Assembly (NCBI RefSeq): GCF_024584805.1
Contig: NZ_CP075715.1
Location: 7,039,526 to 7,103,525, forward strand
Direction of reading: 5' to 3'
DNA length: 64,000 nucleotides
Source: Streptomyces sp. FIT100
Lineage (GTDB): Bacteria > Actinomycetota > Actinomycetes > Streptomycetales > Streptomycetaceae
The notes under the pieces are model-generated. The model saw only the letters and a program-made list of their open reading frames with translations. It did not search any database and had not been told where the DNA came from. Positions 25,865 through 33,682 of this stretch are shown here, in pieces. Numbering within the stretch: the first letter of the stretch is position 1; the number at the start of each line of letters is the position of its first letter. Made by a program: the position numbers and the translations under genes.

Positions 25865-26397
25865 CCAGCACACCCCGCACGCCGGCCGCCGAGCTGGAGC
25901 GCGTCTGGGACCTCCACACCACCAGCGAGTTCGACACCCAGGACGTCGACGCGACGATGGCCACGATGACGGACGACCCCGTCGTGCTGCATGTGCCCAC
26001 CGCCATGGGCGCCCGCGGTCGCCGGGCCGTGCGTGACTTCTACGGGCGCTGGTTCATCGGGCACAACCCGCAGGACTTCACCATCGCGCCGGTCACCCGC
26101 ACCACCGGACCCGACCGCATCGTCGACGAGATGCTCGTCTCCTTCACCCATGACATCCCGGTGCCCTGGATCCTTCCCGGTGTCGCCCCCACCGGGCTGC
26201 CGGTCACCATCGCCGTGATCGCCGTCGTGTCCTTCGACGGCCCCCTCGTCGCGAGTGAACACATCTACTGGGACCAGGCGTCGGTCCTCGCGCAGACGGG
26301 GCTCCTCGACGCCGGGACCATGGCCGGGCTGCCCGTGGTCACGGACCAGCGCGCCACCCTCGCGGGCGGTCCGCTCAACCGGCTGGCGGAGGGCTGA
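25861..26397 (+). CDS. SnoaL/NTF2-like protein
   Basis: Encodes 178 residues from the ATG overlapping the hydrolase stop. The pattern VWDLHTTSEFDTQDVDATMATMTDDPVVLH followed by GRRAVRDFYGRWF matches the cone-shaped SnoaL-like/NTF2 fold, which includes small-molecule isomerases, cyclases and binding proteins. No specific catalytic residues can be named. The hydrolase and this protein form a two-gene unit. Confidence 0.8.
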   Translation: MTSTPRTPAAELERVWDLHTTSEFDTQDVDATMATMTDDPVVLHVPTAMGARGRRAVRDFYGRWFIGHNPQDFTIAPVTRTTGPDRIVDEMLVSFTHDIPVPWILPGVAPTGLPVTIAVIAVVSFDGPLVASEHIYWDQASVLAQTGLLDAGTMAGLPVVTDQRATLAGGPLNRLAEG

Positions 26398-26440
26398 GCA
26401 CTCAGGCCGGGCTGAGCACTCCGGCGGGGCTCACGGCCCG

Positions 26441-28105
26441 TCAGAGCGCCGTGCCGAACGCCTGGGTCCACCACGGACCGCCGGACGCGTCGTGGATGCC
26501 GACGCCGAGCTCCTTGAAGGAGCAGTTGAGGATGTTGGCGCGGTGGCCCGGGCTGTTCATCCAGGACTCCATCACCGAGGCCGGCGTCTGCTGGCCGCGT
26601 GCGATGTTCTCGCCGTACGTGCTCCAGCTGTAGCCCGCCGCGGTGATGCGGTCGCCGGGGTCCTCGCCGTCCGGGCTGGTGTGGTCGAAGTAGTCGCGGG
26701 CGGCCATGTCGGCCGAGTGGCCGGTGGCCGCCGTCGCCAGCTTGCCGTTGGCGCTGACGGGGCCGCAGCCCGCCTCGGCGCGTTCGGCGTTGACGAGCGC
26801 GAGGACCTGCTGGGCGGGCCCGCCGCTCGGCGGCTCGGGCACGGGGTCGGGCCGCTGCGGCGTGGGGGTCGGTTTCGGCTTCGGTCTCGCCGTGGTGGGG
26901 GCCGGTTTCGGCGTGACGGGCGTTCTGCTCGGGCTCGGCGAGGGGGAGGCGGAGGCCGAAGGGCTCGGGGACGCCGGCGACGGGCTCGTCCGTGCCGAGG
27001 GCGGCAGCGGGGAGGCCGGGGCCGCGACCGAGGCGGGCGGCGCTTCGTCCGCGTCCGGGGCGGTGAACAGGCGGACCGCTCCGCCGCCGGTGACGAGCGC
27101 GGCGACGGCGGCGGCCACGGCGGTCGTACGGCGGCGGCGTCTGGCCCGCTCCCGGCGCGCCCGCGTACGGGCCGGGGCGGCGGCGCCAGAAGGGTCGCCA
27201 CCACCCGCCGCTGCGGCCCCGCCCGGCCCGCGGCCGGCGGCGGCGGAAGCCGTGCCGACGAGCCCCGGCGACGCGAACGTCCCCACGTACCTGCCCGCCA
27301 GCGACGCCGCCACCGGCACCAGGGCGAGCCCCACGAGCAGGCCCTCGGCGGGCACCAGGCCGGACCAGTGGCCCGCGCAGACCGTGCAGTCGCGGGCGTG
27401 GCGGGCCAGGCGCTTGCGCCAGAGGGCCGAGGGTATGCCGTCCCAGGCGGCGGCTATCGGCTCCAGCAGCACACAGCGCGGCTCCGCCGCCAGCGCGCGG
27501 ACCACCACACGGGCCGTCTCCAGCTGGGCCTTCATCCGCTGCACCCGTACCGCCGTGTGCTGGGGCGTCAGCTCCAGCGCCGTGGCCACCTCCGCCCGCG
27601 ACAGCTCCCCGGCGGCCTCCAGCCACCACAGCGAGAGCAGCGCCCGGTCGTCCTCGTCCAGCCATCGGGTCGCCTCGGCGGTCTCACGCCGCTGGCCCGA
27701 GAGACCGAGCCGGGTGATGGTCAGGTCCACGAAGTCCGCACCGGGATCGACGACGTCGTACGTGCCTTCGTACGTGCCGTCGTACGAGCTGCCGTACGCG
27801 CCCTCCAGACCGCCGCCCGCGGGGATCGCGCCGGACCGGCGCTCCCGCCAGTGGCCGCGGATCTGGTTCATCGCGATCGCCACCAGCCAGCTGCGGAAGT
27901 TCTCCGGGCTGCGCAGCCCGCCCAGACCGCGAAGGACGCGGAGCATGGTCTCCTGCACCACGTCGTCCACGTCCGCGTGGCCGTTCAGGGCGCGGCCCAC
28001 GATGTTGTAGACCAGCGGGAGGTACTCGGCGACCAGCCGGTCCTGTGCCTGCTGGTCCCCGGCCCGTGCCGCCGTGATGGCCGCGGCTTCGCGTTCGCTG
28101 CTCAC
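26441..28105 (-). CDS. ECF sigma factor fused to membrane segments and a CAP/SCP domain
   Basis: Encodes 554 residues from a GTG at 28105 with AAGGAG 12 nt upstream; an ATG at 28159 would overlap the upstream gene. Residues 1-95 hold sigma region 2 (DVDDVVQETMLRVLRGL, FRSWLVAIAMNQIRGHW) and 140-205 region 4. An H-x3-C-x2-C motif (236-243) resembles anti-sigma zinc fingers. Two hydrophobic helices (about 254-272 and 328-346), a Pro/Ser/Thr linker and a C-terminal CAP/SCP domain (430-554, ending YFDHTSPDG to WWTQAFG) follow. The design suggests a membrane-held sigma factor whose outside CAP domain senses a signal and which may need release by proteolysis. Confidence 0.88.
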   Translation of the reverse strand: MSSEREAAAITAARAGDQQAQDRLVAEYLPLVYNIVGRALNGHADVDDVVQETMLRVLRGLGGLRSPENFRSWLVAIAMNQIRGHWRERRSGAIPAGGGLEGAYGSSYDGTYEGTYDVVDPGADFVDLTITRLGLSGQRRETAEATRWLDEDDRALLSLWWLEAAGELSRAEVATALELTPQHTAVRVQRMKAQLETARVVVRALAAEPRCVLLEPIAAAWDGIPSALWRKRLARHARDCTVCAGHWSGLVPAEGLLVGLALVPVAASLAGRYVGTFASPGLVGTASAAAGRGPGGAAAAGGGDPSGAAAPARTRARRERARRRRRTTAVAAAVAALVTGGGAVRLFTAPDADEAPPASVAAPASPLPPSARTSPSPASPSPSASASPSPSPSRTPVTPKPAPTTARPKPKPTPTPQRPDPVPEPPSGGPAQQVLALVNAERAEAGCGPVSANGKLATAATGHSADMAARDYFDHTSPDGEDPGDRITAAGYSWSTYGENIARGQQTPASVMESWMNSPGHRANILNCSFKELGVGIHDASGGPWWTQAFGTAL

Positions 28106-28130
28106 GCGGTGTCCACTCTCCTTCAGTCCT

Positions 28131-28694
28131 TCAGTTCGGGAGCCCGTCTCCTCCGACACAGGGGAGACGCCCGGCCTCCGCCGCGATAACGGAAACCGGG
28201 CCGCCGACCGGATAGACGTGTGCGGCGACGGGCGGCAGGGACAGTCCGGGCCGCCAGGCGCGCAGCACGGCGGCGGAGGGCGGGAACAGTTCGGTGGGCA
28301 GGGCCTCCGGCCGGTGCCACTCCCAGCGCACGATCTTGTCCGGCTCGGTCACCTCCGCCTCGCCGCGGGCGTCCGTGACCAGGCCCGCCGCCGAGACCCT
28401 CGGCATGCCCGGCGCGCCGTCGAGGACCACGGCGACGATCCGTACGTCCTGGTGCCGCACCCGCAGCGCGGTCTCCTCGGCCAGCTCCCGCGCCCCCGCC
28501 TCCTCGAAGCTCTCGCCAGGGTCGACCTTGCCGCCGGGCAGCTCCCAGCGGCCGTTGTGGGCGAGACCGAGGAGGACGCGGCCGCCCGGATCGACGACGA
28601 TCATGCCGACACCGGTCAGTCCGTTCGGCGCCGGGAAGGCGCGTGCGGCACGTTCGGCGGGTTCGGCGCGTTCGGCAGGGGAGTGGGTCACCAT
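28131..28694 (-). CDS. Nudix hydrolase
   Basis: Encodes 187 residues. The Nudix box is clear: GGKVDPGESFEEAGARELAE followed by ETAL, with the usual Gly near the end replaced by Thr. The preceding NGRWELPGGK segment is typical of MutT-like nucleotide clean-up enzymes, but the substrate is not predictable. The C-terminal ~45 residues are an unassigned extension. It ends 25 bp before the start of the sigma factor gene, on the same strand. Confidence 0.85.
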   Translation of the reverse strand: MVTHSPAERAEPAERAARAFPAPNGLTGVGMIVVDPGGRVLLGLAHNGRWELPGGKVDPGESFEEAGARELAEETALRVRHQDVRIVAVVLDGAPGMPRVSAAGLVTDARGEAEVTEPDKIVRWEWHRPEALPTELFPPSAAVLRAWRPGLSLPPVAAHVYPVGGPVSVIAAEAGRLPCVGGDGLPN

Positions 28695-28764
28695 GGGGGC
28701 GATCGTACGGGCTGTCGAAAAGCTGCCGAGGAGGACCCGGCGTACCGTTCACGGACCCGCTTTG

Positions 28765-29273
28765 ATCACCGGGCCGATGGGCGACTTCGAGGAAGGCGGT
28801 TCGCGGTCGTCGCGGATCCCGAGGGCGCGGTGTACTCCCTCCGGCAGGGCCGCAGCTTCGCCGGCGCCGAACTGCCGGACGCGCCGGGCGCGCTGGGCGC
28901 ACCGGGCTGGGCGCACCGGGCTGGGTCGAGCTGCTGACCCGCGACCCCGCAGAGGCCAGACGGTTCTCCGCCGCGGTGTCCGGCTGGAGTGTGACCGTGC
29001 CGGAGCACCACACCCAATGCGGCGTCGGGGACCGGGACTTCGGTGGCATGCTGCGGATGTCCGACGAGCGCTTCCCACCCGAGGTGCCCGCGCACCGGCT
29101 GCCGTACTTCGAGGTGACGGACGTCGACGCCACCGCCCCACGCCGGGTCCGGTGCGGGCGGCGGCGTGCCCCTCGAACCGACGCGGATGGAGGACGGGCC
29201 GCGCTTCGCCGTCCTCCACGACCGGCAGCGCGCGGCGTTCGGCGTCCACACACCGCCCACCGCCGCGAACTGA
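28765..29273 (+). pseudogene. VOC-family (glyoxalase-like) protein, frameshifted remnant
   Basis: Pieces of one VOC protein appear in successive frames: FAVVADPEGAVYSLRQG, then GWVELLTRDPAEARRFSAAV to LPYFEVTDVDA, then GGGVPLEPTRMEDGPRFAVL ending in TGA at 29271-29273. One break is caused by a 14-bp tandem duplication (28897-28910 and 28911-28924); removing one copy restores GALGAPGWVELL. Two more shifts are near 28797 and 29150. The N-terminal domain of a normal two-domain VOC protein is missing. Not functional. Confidence 0.82.
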
Positions 29274-29295
29274 CGCGGCGGCCGGGCCGCAAGCC

Positions 29296-30120
29296 TCAGC
29301 GCAGCACTGTGGTGGGCTGAGCGGGCCGGCCCTGCGGCCGCTCGCGCCATTCGCGGGGGTATCCCACCGACACCTCGTGGAAGGGCACCCCGTCGTGCCG
29401 GGTCGTACGGGGGATGTGGAGGTGCCCGTACACCATCGCCCGCGCCCGGTGCCGGATGTGCCAGTCGGCCGTGTGCTCCGTCCCGCACCACAGCGCGAAC
29501 TCGGGATAGCGCAGCACCCGCGTCGGCTCGCGCACCAGCGGGTAGTGGTTGACCAGCACCGTCTCCAGCTCCGCGGGCACCGCGGCGAGCCGGGCCTCCG
29601 TCAGCTCCAGCCGGGCCCGGCACCAGGCGTCCAGGCTCGGATACGGGTCGGGGTGCAGCAGCCGCTCGTCGGTGCAGACGACGTGCGCGCTCCGCGCCTG
29701 TGCCAGCGCCTCCTCCTGGGTGGCGGTGCCCTCCGGGCGGAAGGTGTAGTCGTACAGCACGAACAGCGGGGCGATCGCGGCGGGCCGCCCGTCCTCGCCC
29801 GTCCACACCGGATACGGGTCCTCCGGCGTCAGCACGCCGAGTTCGCGGCACAGCGCCACCAGCAGCTCGTAGCGCTCCACGCCGCGCGCCTGCACGGGGT
29901 CGGCGGAGACGGTCCACAGCTCGTGGTTGCCCGGGGCCCAGACGACCCTGGCGAACCGGTCCCTCAGCAGCCGCAGCGCCCACTCGATGTCCGGCACCAG
30001 ATCACCGACGTCGCCCGCGACCAGCAGCCAGTCGTCGTCGGACTCCGGCCGCAGCGCCTCGACGTGCTTGCGGTTCTCCGGGTGGTTGATGTGCAGATCA
30101 CTGATGGCGAGCAGAGACAT
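29296..30120 (-). CDS. metallophosphoesterase
   Basis: Encodes 274 residues from the ATG at 30120. The calcineurin-like metal-binding motifs are all present: SDLHIN at residue 7, AGDVGD, APGNHELW, VNHYPL and GHLHIPRT. Such enzymes hydrolyse phosphomonoesters or diesters with two metal ions. Streptomyces homologues are often encoded beside a phosphopantetheinyl transferase; here none is seen. Its substrate is unknown. Confidence 0.88.
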   Translation of the reverse strand: MSLLAISDLHINHPENRKHVEALRPESDDDWLLVAGDVGDLVPDIEWALRLLRDRFARVVWAPGNHELWTVSADPVQARGVERYELLVALCRELGVLTPEDPYPVWTGEDGRPAAIAPLFVLYDYTFRPEGTATQEEALAQARSAHVVCTDERLLHPDPYPSLDAWCRARLELTEARLAAVPAELETVLVNHYPLVREPTRVLRYPEFALWCGTEHTADWHIRHRARAMVYGHLHIPRTTRHDGVPFHEVSVGYPREWRERPQGRPAQPTTVLR

Positions 30121-30185
30121 CGCGACCCCCGTGCGTGGACAGCCTGCCGGACACTGGGGCGATCCTCGCACCCAGCGGCCGCGGT

Positions 30186-30629
30186 TCAGGCTCCCTGGGC
30201 GCTTCTGAGCCCGTAACTCGCCCAGGCGGGCGCGGTTCCCGTGATCTGACAGATCATCAGATAGAGCGGGATCGGCGGGGTGTACGGGCTGGCGTCGTCG
30301 GGCCAGTGGATCAGCCGGGGCGCCGCCGGCACGTATGCGCCGGGCGAGTAGTACGAGGGCAGCGGCCAGGTCAGCTCGGTGTCGGAGCCCGCCGGGACGA
30401 TCCACCACCACCAGTCCGTGTCCGAGTAGACACAGCCCGTGCGCGGCAGCCTGGACAGCATCCGCAGCCCGTGCCGTGCGGGCACCCCCACCGCGTCGTA
30501 ACCCAGCGTGACGGGCAGTCCGGGCGGCACCTCCAGGCGCAGCCCGCCGGGGTCGCCGGCCCGCTCCCGTCCCCGCTCCCGTCCCTGCTCCCACCTGCGG
30601 GAGAGCAGGCCGCCCATGCTCCTCAGCAC
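30186..30629 (-). CDS. hypothetical protein linked to the ATP-binding protein gene
   Basis: Encodes 147 residues; the start at 30629 overlaps the upstream gene by 7 bp. A basic N-terminus is followed by LPVTLGYDAVGVPARHGLRMLS, a TDWWWWIVP run of four Trp, and a Pro/Tyr-rich end. I recognise this Trp-rich pattern from proteins paired with Streptomyces anti-sigma-like ATPases but cannot name a function. No signal or membrane segment is visible. Confidence 0.65.
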   Translation of the reverse strand: MLRSMGGLLSRRWEQGRERGRERAGDPGGLRLEVPPGLPVTLGYDAVGVPARHGLRMLSRLPRTGCVYSDTDWWWWIVPAGSDTELTWPLPSYYSPGAYVPAAPRLIHWPDDASPYTPPIPLYLMICQITGTAPAWASYGLRSAQGA

Positions 30630-31144
30630 GTCCGCCCCGCGTCGAGCGCCAGCTCGGCCCAGACGATGCGGCCGGGGCCCGGCCGGGCGTCGTGCGCCCC
30701 CCAGGCGCTGCTCACGGCGTCCACCAGCAGCAGCCCGCGGCCGCGCTCCTCCGCCGATATGCGGCGCAGCCGGGGTTCGCCGGGCGGGCAGCCCTGGTCC
30801 TGCACCGCTATCCGCAGCTGCCCCTCGTCATCGCGCAGTTCGCGCAGTTCGCACAGCACGCGATCGCTCGCGGTGTGCACCACGGCGTTGGTGAAGAGCT
30901 CCGAGGTGACCAGGGCCGCCGTGTCCAGGGGGTCGCCGCCGATGCCCCAGCGCCGCATCCGCTCGTGGATGAGCCGGCGGGCCCGGGCGACCGACTCGGT
31001 CCTGCCGGGCAGCTCGAATCCGAAGCGGCGGACGGCCTGTGCGGGGGGAACCGGGGACACCGAGGAGTTCGGGGAGTTCGGGCTGTACTGACCGACGAGC
31101 TGGGAGCGGAGCGCGTTACCAGGAGCCACGACCGAGTCCTTCAC
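30623..31144 (-). CDS. ATP-binding protein of the anti-sigma (HATPase) type
   Basis: Encodes 173 residues. The GHKL fold is visible in SELFTNAVVHTASDRVLC (N-box), IAVQDQGCPPGEPRL (G1) and GRGLLLVDAVSSAWG (G2). Streptomyces has many such RsbW/SpoIIAB-like proteins; those next to XRE/DUF397 genes belong to abaA/whiJ-type loci. It is divergent from the XRE gene at 31342 and probably shares control with it. Confidence 0.85.
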   Translation of the reverse strand: MKDSVVAPGNALRSQLVGQYSPNSPNSSVSPVPPAQAVRRFGFELPGRTESVARARRLIHERMRRWGIGGDPLDTAALVTSELFTNAVVHTASDRVLCELRELRDDEGQLRIAVQDQGCPPGEPRLRRISAEERGRGLLLVDAVSSAWGAHDARPGPGRIVWAELALDAGRTC

Positions 31145-31248
31145 GGTGGGGGAGCGACGCCGGACATGCCTGTCCCCGAGCAGGGCGTGCCGGCTTCGTG
31201 AACTGGTTCACCGAGCCACTCTCCACCCGGACGCGACACTTGGCAAGA

Positions 31249-31273
31249 GGCACTCTGAAAATTGCAGAGTGCC
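31249..31273. promoter_or_regulatory. inverted repeat between divergent regulator genes
   Basis: GGCACTCTG and CAGAGTGCC form a perfect 9-bp inverted repeat around an AT-rich 7-nt centre, 69 bp before the XRE gene start. It looks like an operator for autoregulation, or a leader hairpin. Confidence 0.5.
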
Positions 31274-31341
31274 GTGTTCTCCGGGAAAGTGGCATGGCAC
31301 ACTCGTCCTGACATCGAGAACAGCGCGTGGGGAGGTCTGTA

Positions 31342-32202
31342 GTGAGCGAGCCGCGGTCGGCCCCCACCGTGGGACAGGTCGTGCTCGGCAAGCGACTGCA
31401 GGATCTGCGGGAGCGGGCCGGCCTGAAGCGCGAGGAGGCCGCCAAGGTGCTCCGCGTCGCCCCCGCCACCATCCGCCGGATGGAAATGGCCGAGGTCGCG
31501 CTGAAGATTCCCTACGTGCAACTCCTCCTCAGGGCCTACGGCATCGCCGACGACGAGGCCGAGGGCTTCGTCCAGCTCGCCGAGGAGGCCAACAGGCCCG
31601 GCTGGTGGCAGCGGTTCCACGACGTCCTGCCCGGCTGGTTCAGCATGTACGTCAGCCTGGAAGGGGCCGCCAGCCTCATCCGGGCCTACGAACCCCACTT
31701 CGTGCCCGGACTCCTCCAGACCGAGGAGTACGCGCGCGGTGTCATGCGCAGCGGAGCGCTCGGCGCCACCAGCGCCGATGACATCGAGCGGCATGTCGCA
31801 CTGAGGATGGAGCGGCAGTCCCTGCTCACCAGGGCCGAGGCCCCCAGGTTCTGGGTGATCATGGACGAGACGGCGCTGCGCAGGCCCGTGGGCGGCCCGC
31901 AGACGATGCGGGCCCAGCTCGACCGGCTGCTGGAGGCCGCCGAACTGCCGAACGTCACGCTCCAGGTCGCGGAGTTCGCGAACGGGCCGCACCCCGGCAC
32001 GTACGGGCCGTTCGTCCTCTTCCGGTTCGCGGTGCCCGAACTGCCCGACATGGTTTACAGCGAGTACCTGACCGGCGCGGTCTATCTCGACGCGCGCCCC
32101 GAGGTGGCGTCCCACCTCGAGGTCATGGACCGCATGGCGGCCCAGGCCGCCACCGCACAACGCACGAAGGACATCCTCCGGGGCGTCCGCAAGGAGCTGT
32201 GA
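31342..32202 (+). CDS. XRE-family regulator with DUF5753 domain
   Basis: Encodes 286 residues from a GTG at 31342 with GGAGG 6 nt upstream. The helix-turn-helix is at residues ~15-65 (LGKRLQDLRERAGLKREEAA, APATIRRMEMAEV). The DUF5753 domain follows, with FSMYVSLEGAASLIRAYEPH, VPGLLQTEEYARGVM, and ELPNVTLQVAEFANG. It abuts a DUF397 gene and faces an ATP-binding protein gene, the layout of abaA/whiJ-type developmental loci. Confidence 0.88.
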   Translation: MSEPRSAPTVGQVVLGKRLQDLRERAGLKREEAAKVLRVAPATIRRMEMAEVALKIPYVQLLLRAYGIADDEAEGFVQLAEEANRPGWWQRFHDVLPGWFSMYVSLEGAASLIRAYEPHFVPGLLQTEEYARGVMRSGALGATSADDIERHVALRMERQSLLTRAEAPRFWVIMDETALRRPVGGPQTMRAQLDRLLEAAELPNVTLQVAEFANGPHPGTYGPFVLFRFAVPELPDMVYSEYLTGAVYLDARPEVASHLEVMDRMAAQAATAQRTKDILRGVRKEL

Positions 32203-32439
32203 ATGGATCGCATATACAACGGCATGCCTGCCCGCGAGCTGGGCTCGGAGGGCTGGCACAAGCCGTGGAGCGGCGGCAACGGCGGCAACTGCATCGAGGC
32301 CATGAAGCTGGCCGACGGCAGGGTCGCGGTGCGCCAGTCCGCCGACCCTGACGGCCCCGCGCTGATCTACACCCACGGCGAGATCGCCGCTTTCATCCAA
32401 GGTGCCAAGTCCGGTCAGGCAGACTTCCTTCTGACGTGA
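32203..32439 (+). CDS. DUF397 protein
   Basis: Encodes 78 residues and starts directly after the stop of the XRE gene. It has WHKPWSGGNGGNCIEAMKL and VAVRQSADPDGPALIYTHGE, the core features of DUF397, in a variant form with HKPWSGG in place of RKSSYSG. It is expected to pair with the upstream regulator. Confidence 0.85.
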   Translation: MDRIYNGMPARELGSEGWHKPWSGGNGGNCIEAMKLADGRVAVRQSADPDGPALIYTHGEIAAFIQGAKSGQADFLLT

Positions 32440-32521
32440 CCGGGGCACAACCCCCCACGCAGCACGCGCAGTTCCGTTCGTCCCTCAGTCGACCACCGTC
32501 GCAGACCCTTGGAGACGCCAG

Positions 32522-33331
32522 ATGACCGGGCAGGACCCCACCGCGGTTCACATCGACACGAGCAAGCCCCACCCGGCCCGTATGTACGACTGGTTCCTCG
32601 GCGGCAAGGACAACTACCCGGTCGACGAGGAGATGGCCAGGCAGCTTCTCCAGCTCGACGCCCGCGGCCGGGACATGGCCCGCGTCAACCGGGCCTATAT
32701 GCACCGCGCCACCCGCTGGCTCGGCGCCAACGGCATCCGCCAGTACCTCGACATCGGCACCGGCATCCCCACCGAGCCCAATCTGCACCAGATAGCCCAG
32801 GAAGTCGCGCCCGAGTCGCGCGTCGTCTACTGCGACAACGACCCGATCGTGCTCGCGCACGCCGAGGCGCTGCTGCGCAGCACCCCCGAGGGCGCCACCG
32901 AGTACATCCAGGCCGACGCCCGCGACCCCGAGGCGATCCTGGAGGCCGCGGGCAAGGTCCTCGACTTCTCGAAGCCGATCGCCCTGTCGCTGCTGGCGCT
33001 GCTGCACTTCGTGTCCGACGAGGACGGCGCGTACGAGCTGGTGGACCGGCTGGTCCAGCAGCTCGCACCCGGCAGCTACCTCGTGCTCTCGCACACCACC
33101 GGCGACTTCGACCCGGCGAAGGCGGAGCAGGCCCGCGCCATGTACACGGCGCGGGGCCTGACGCTGGCGCTGCGCACCCGCGAGGAGTTCGCGCGCTTCT
33201 TCGACGGACTCGACCTCGTCGAGCCGGGCGTCTCGCTGACCGCGGAGTGGCACCCGGAGCTCGGCGAGCTCATCGAGGTCCTCGGCGACGAGCCGATCCC
33301 GGGATACGCGGGCGTCGCACGCGTGCGCTAG
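32522..33331 (+). CDS. DUF574 SAM-dependent methyltransferase
   Basis: Encodes 269 residues, start preceded by GGAGA. It shows the family pattern HPARMYDWFLGGKDNYPVDE, then QYLDIGTGIPTEPNLHQIA (SAM-binding loop) and VVYCDNDPIVLAHAEALL. Members are abundant in Streptomyces and are predicted Rossmann-fold methyltransferases with unknown targets. The TAG stop directly abuts a MITE-like repeat, so the last codons may be shaped by that insertion. Confidence 0.88.
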   Translation: MTGQDPTAVHIDTSKPHPARMYDWFLGGKDNYPVDEEMARQLLQLDARGRDMARVNRAYMHRATRWLGANGIRQYLDIGTGIPTEPNLHQIAQEVAPESRVVYCDNDPIVLAHAEALLRSTPEGATEYIQADARDPEAILEAAGKVLDFSKPIALSLLALLHFVSDEDGAYELVDRLVQQLAPGSYLVLSHTTGDFDPAKAEQARAMYTARGLTLALRTREEFARFFDGLDLVEPGVSLTAEWHPELGELIEVLGDEPIPGYAGVARVR

Positions 33332-33543
33332 CTAGGGAGTGTCTTCACAGTGGCGTCGTCCGCCCGAAGGGCGGGCCTGGCGGCGTCTGGTGGGTGCGAT
33401 CGCAAGGCGGAGGAGGGAGTCCATGCGGTGGGGGCACCTCCCGTGCCCGAAGGGCTACGGGGGACATAGGCGACCGACGACAACGCGGCGAGGGTGCGTG
33501 CCAGGCGTCGCCGGGCAGACGGGACTTTGAAGACACGACCTAG
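33332..33543 (+). mobile_element. MITE-like repeat, copy A
   Basis: About 210 bp, bounded by CTAG at both ends, with imperfect terminal inverted repeats: GGAGTGTCTTCACAGT on the left, and the right end inverted reads GGTCGTGTCTTCAAAGT. Inside are short hairpins (CCGCCC/GGGCGG, GGGGCACC/GGTGCCCC-type). It carries no gene. A second, similar copy in the same orientation lies at 35661. Confidence 0.72.
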
Positions 33544-33682
33544 CCACAATGCCGCCTGGCGAGTGAGCCGAAGGGGCGCGTGGCTGTCGAAAGGGAGAAC
33601 GCGCACAGGCCCCGAGGAACGAGGGGCCGAGCACGATCGACCGTCGACAGACGCTGAAGCGCCCCGGAGGTGAACCGAGCCC

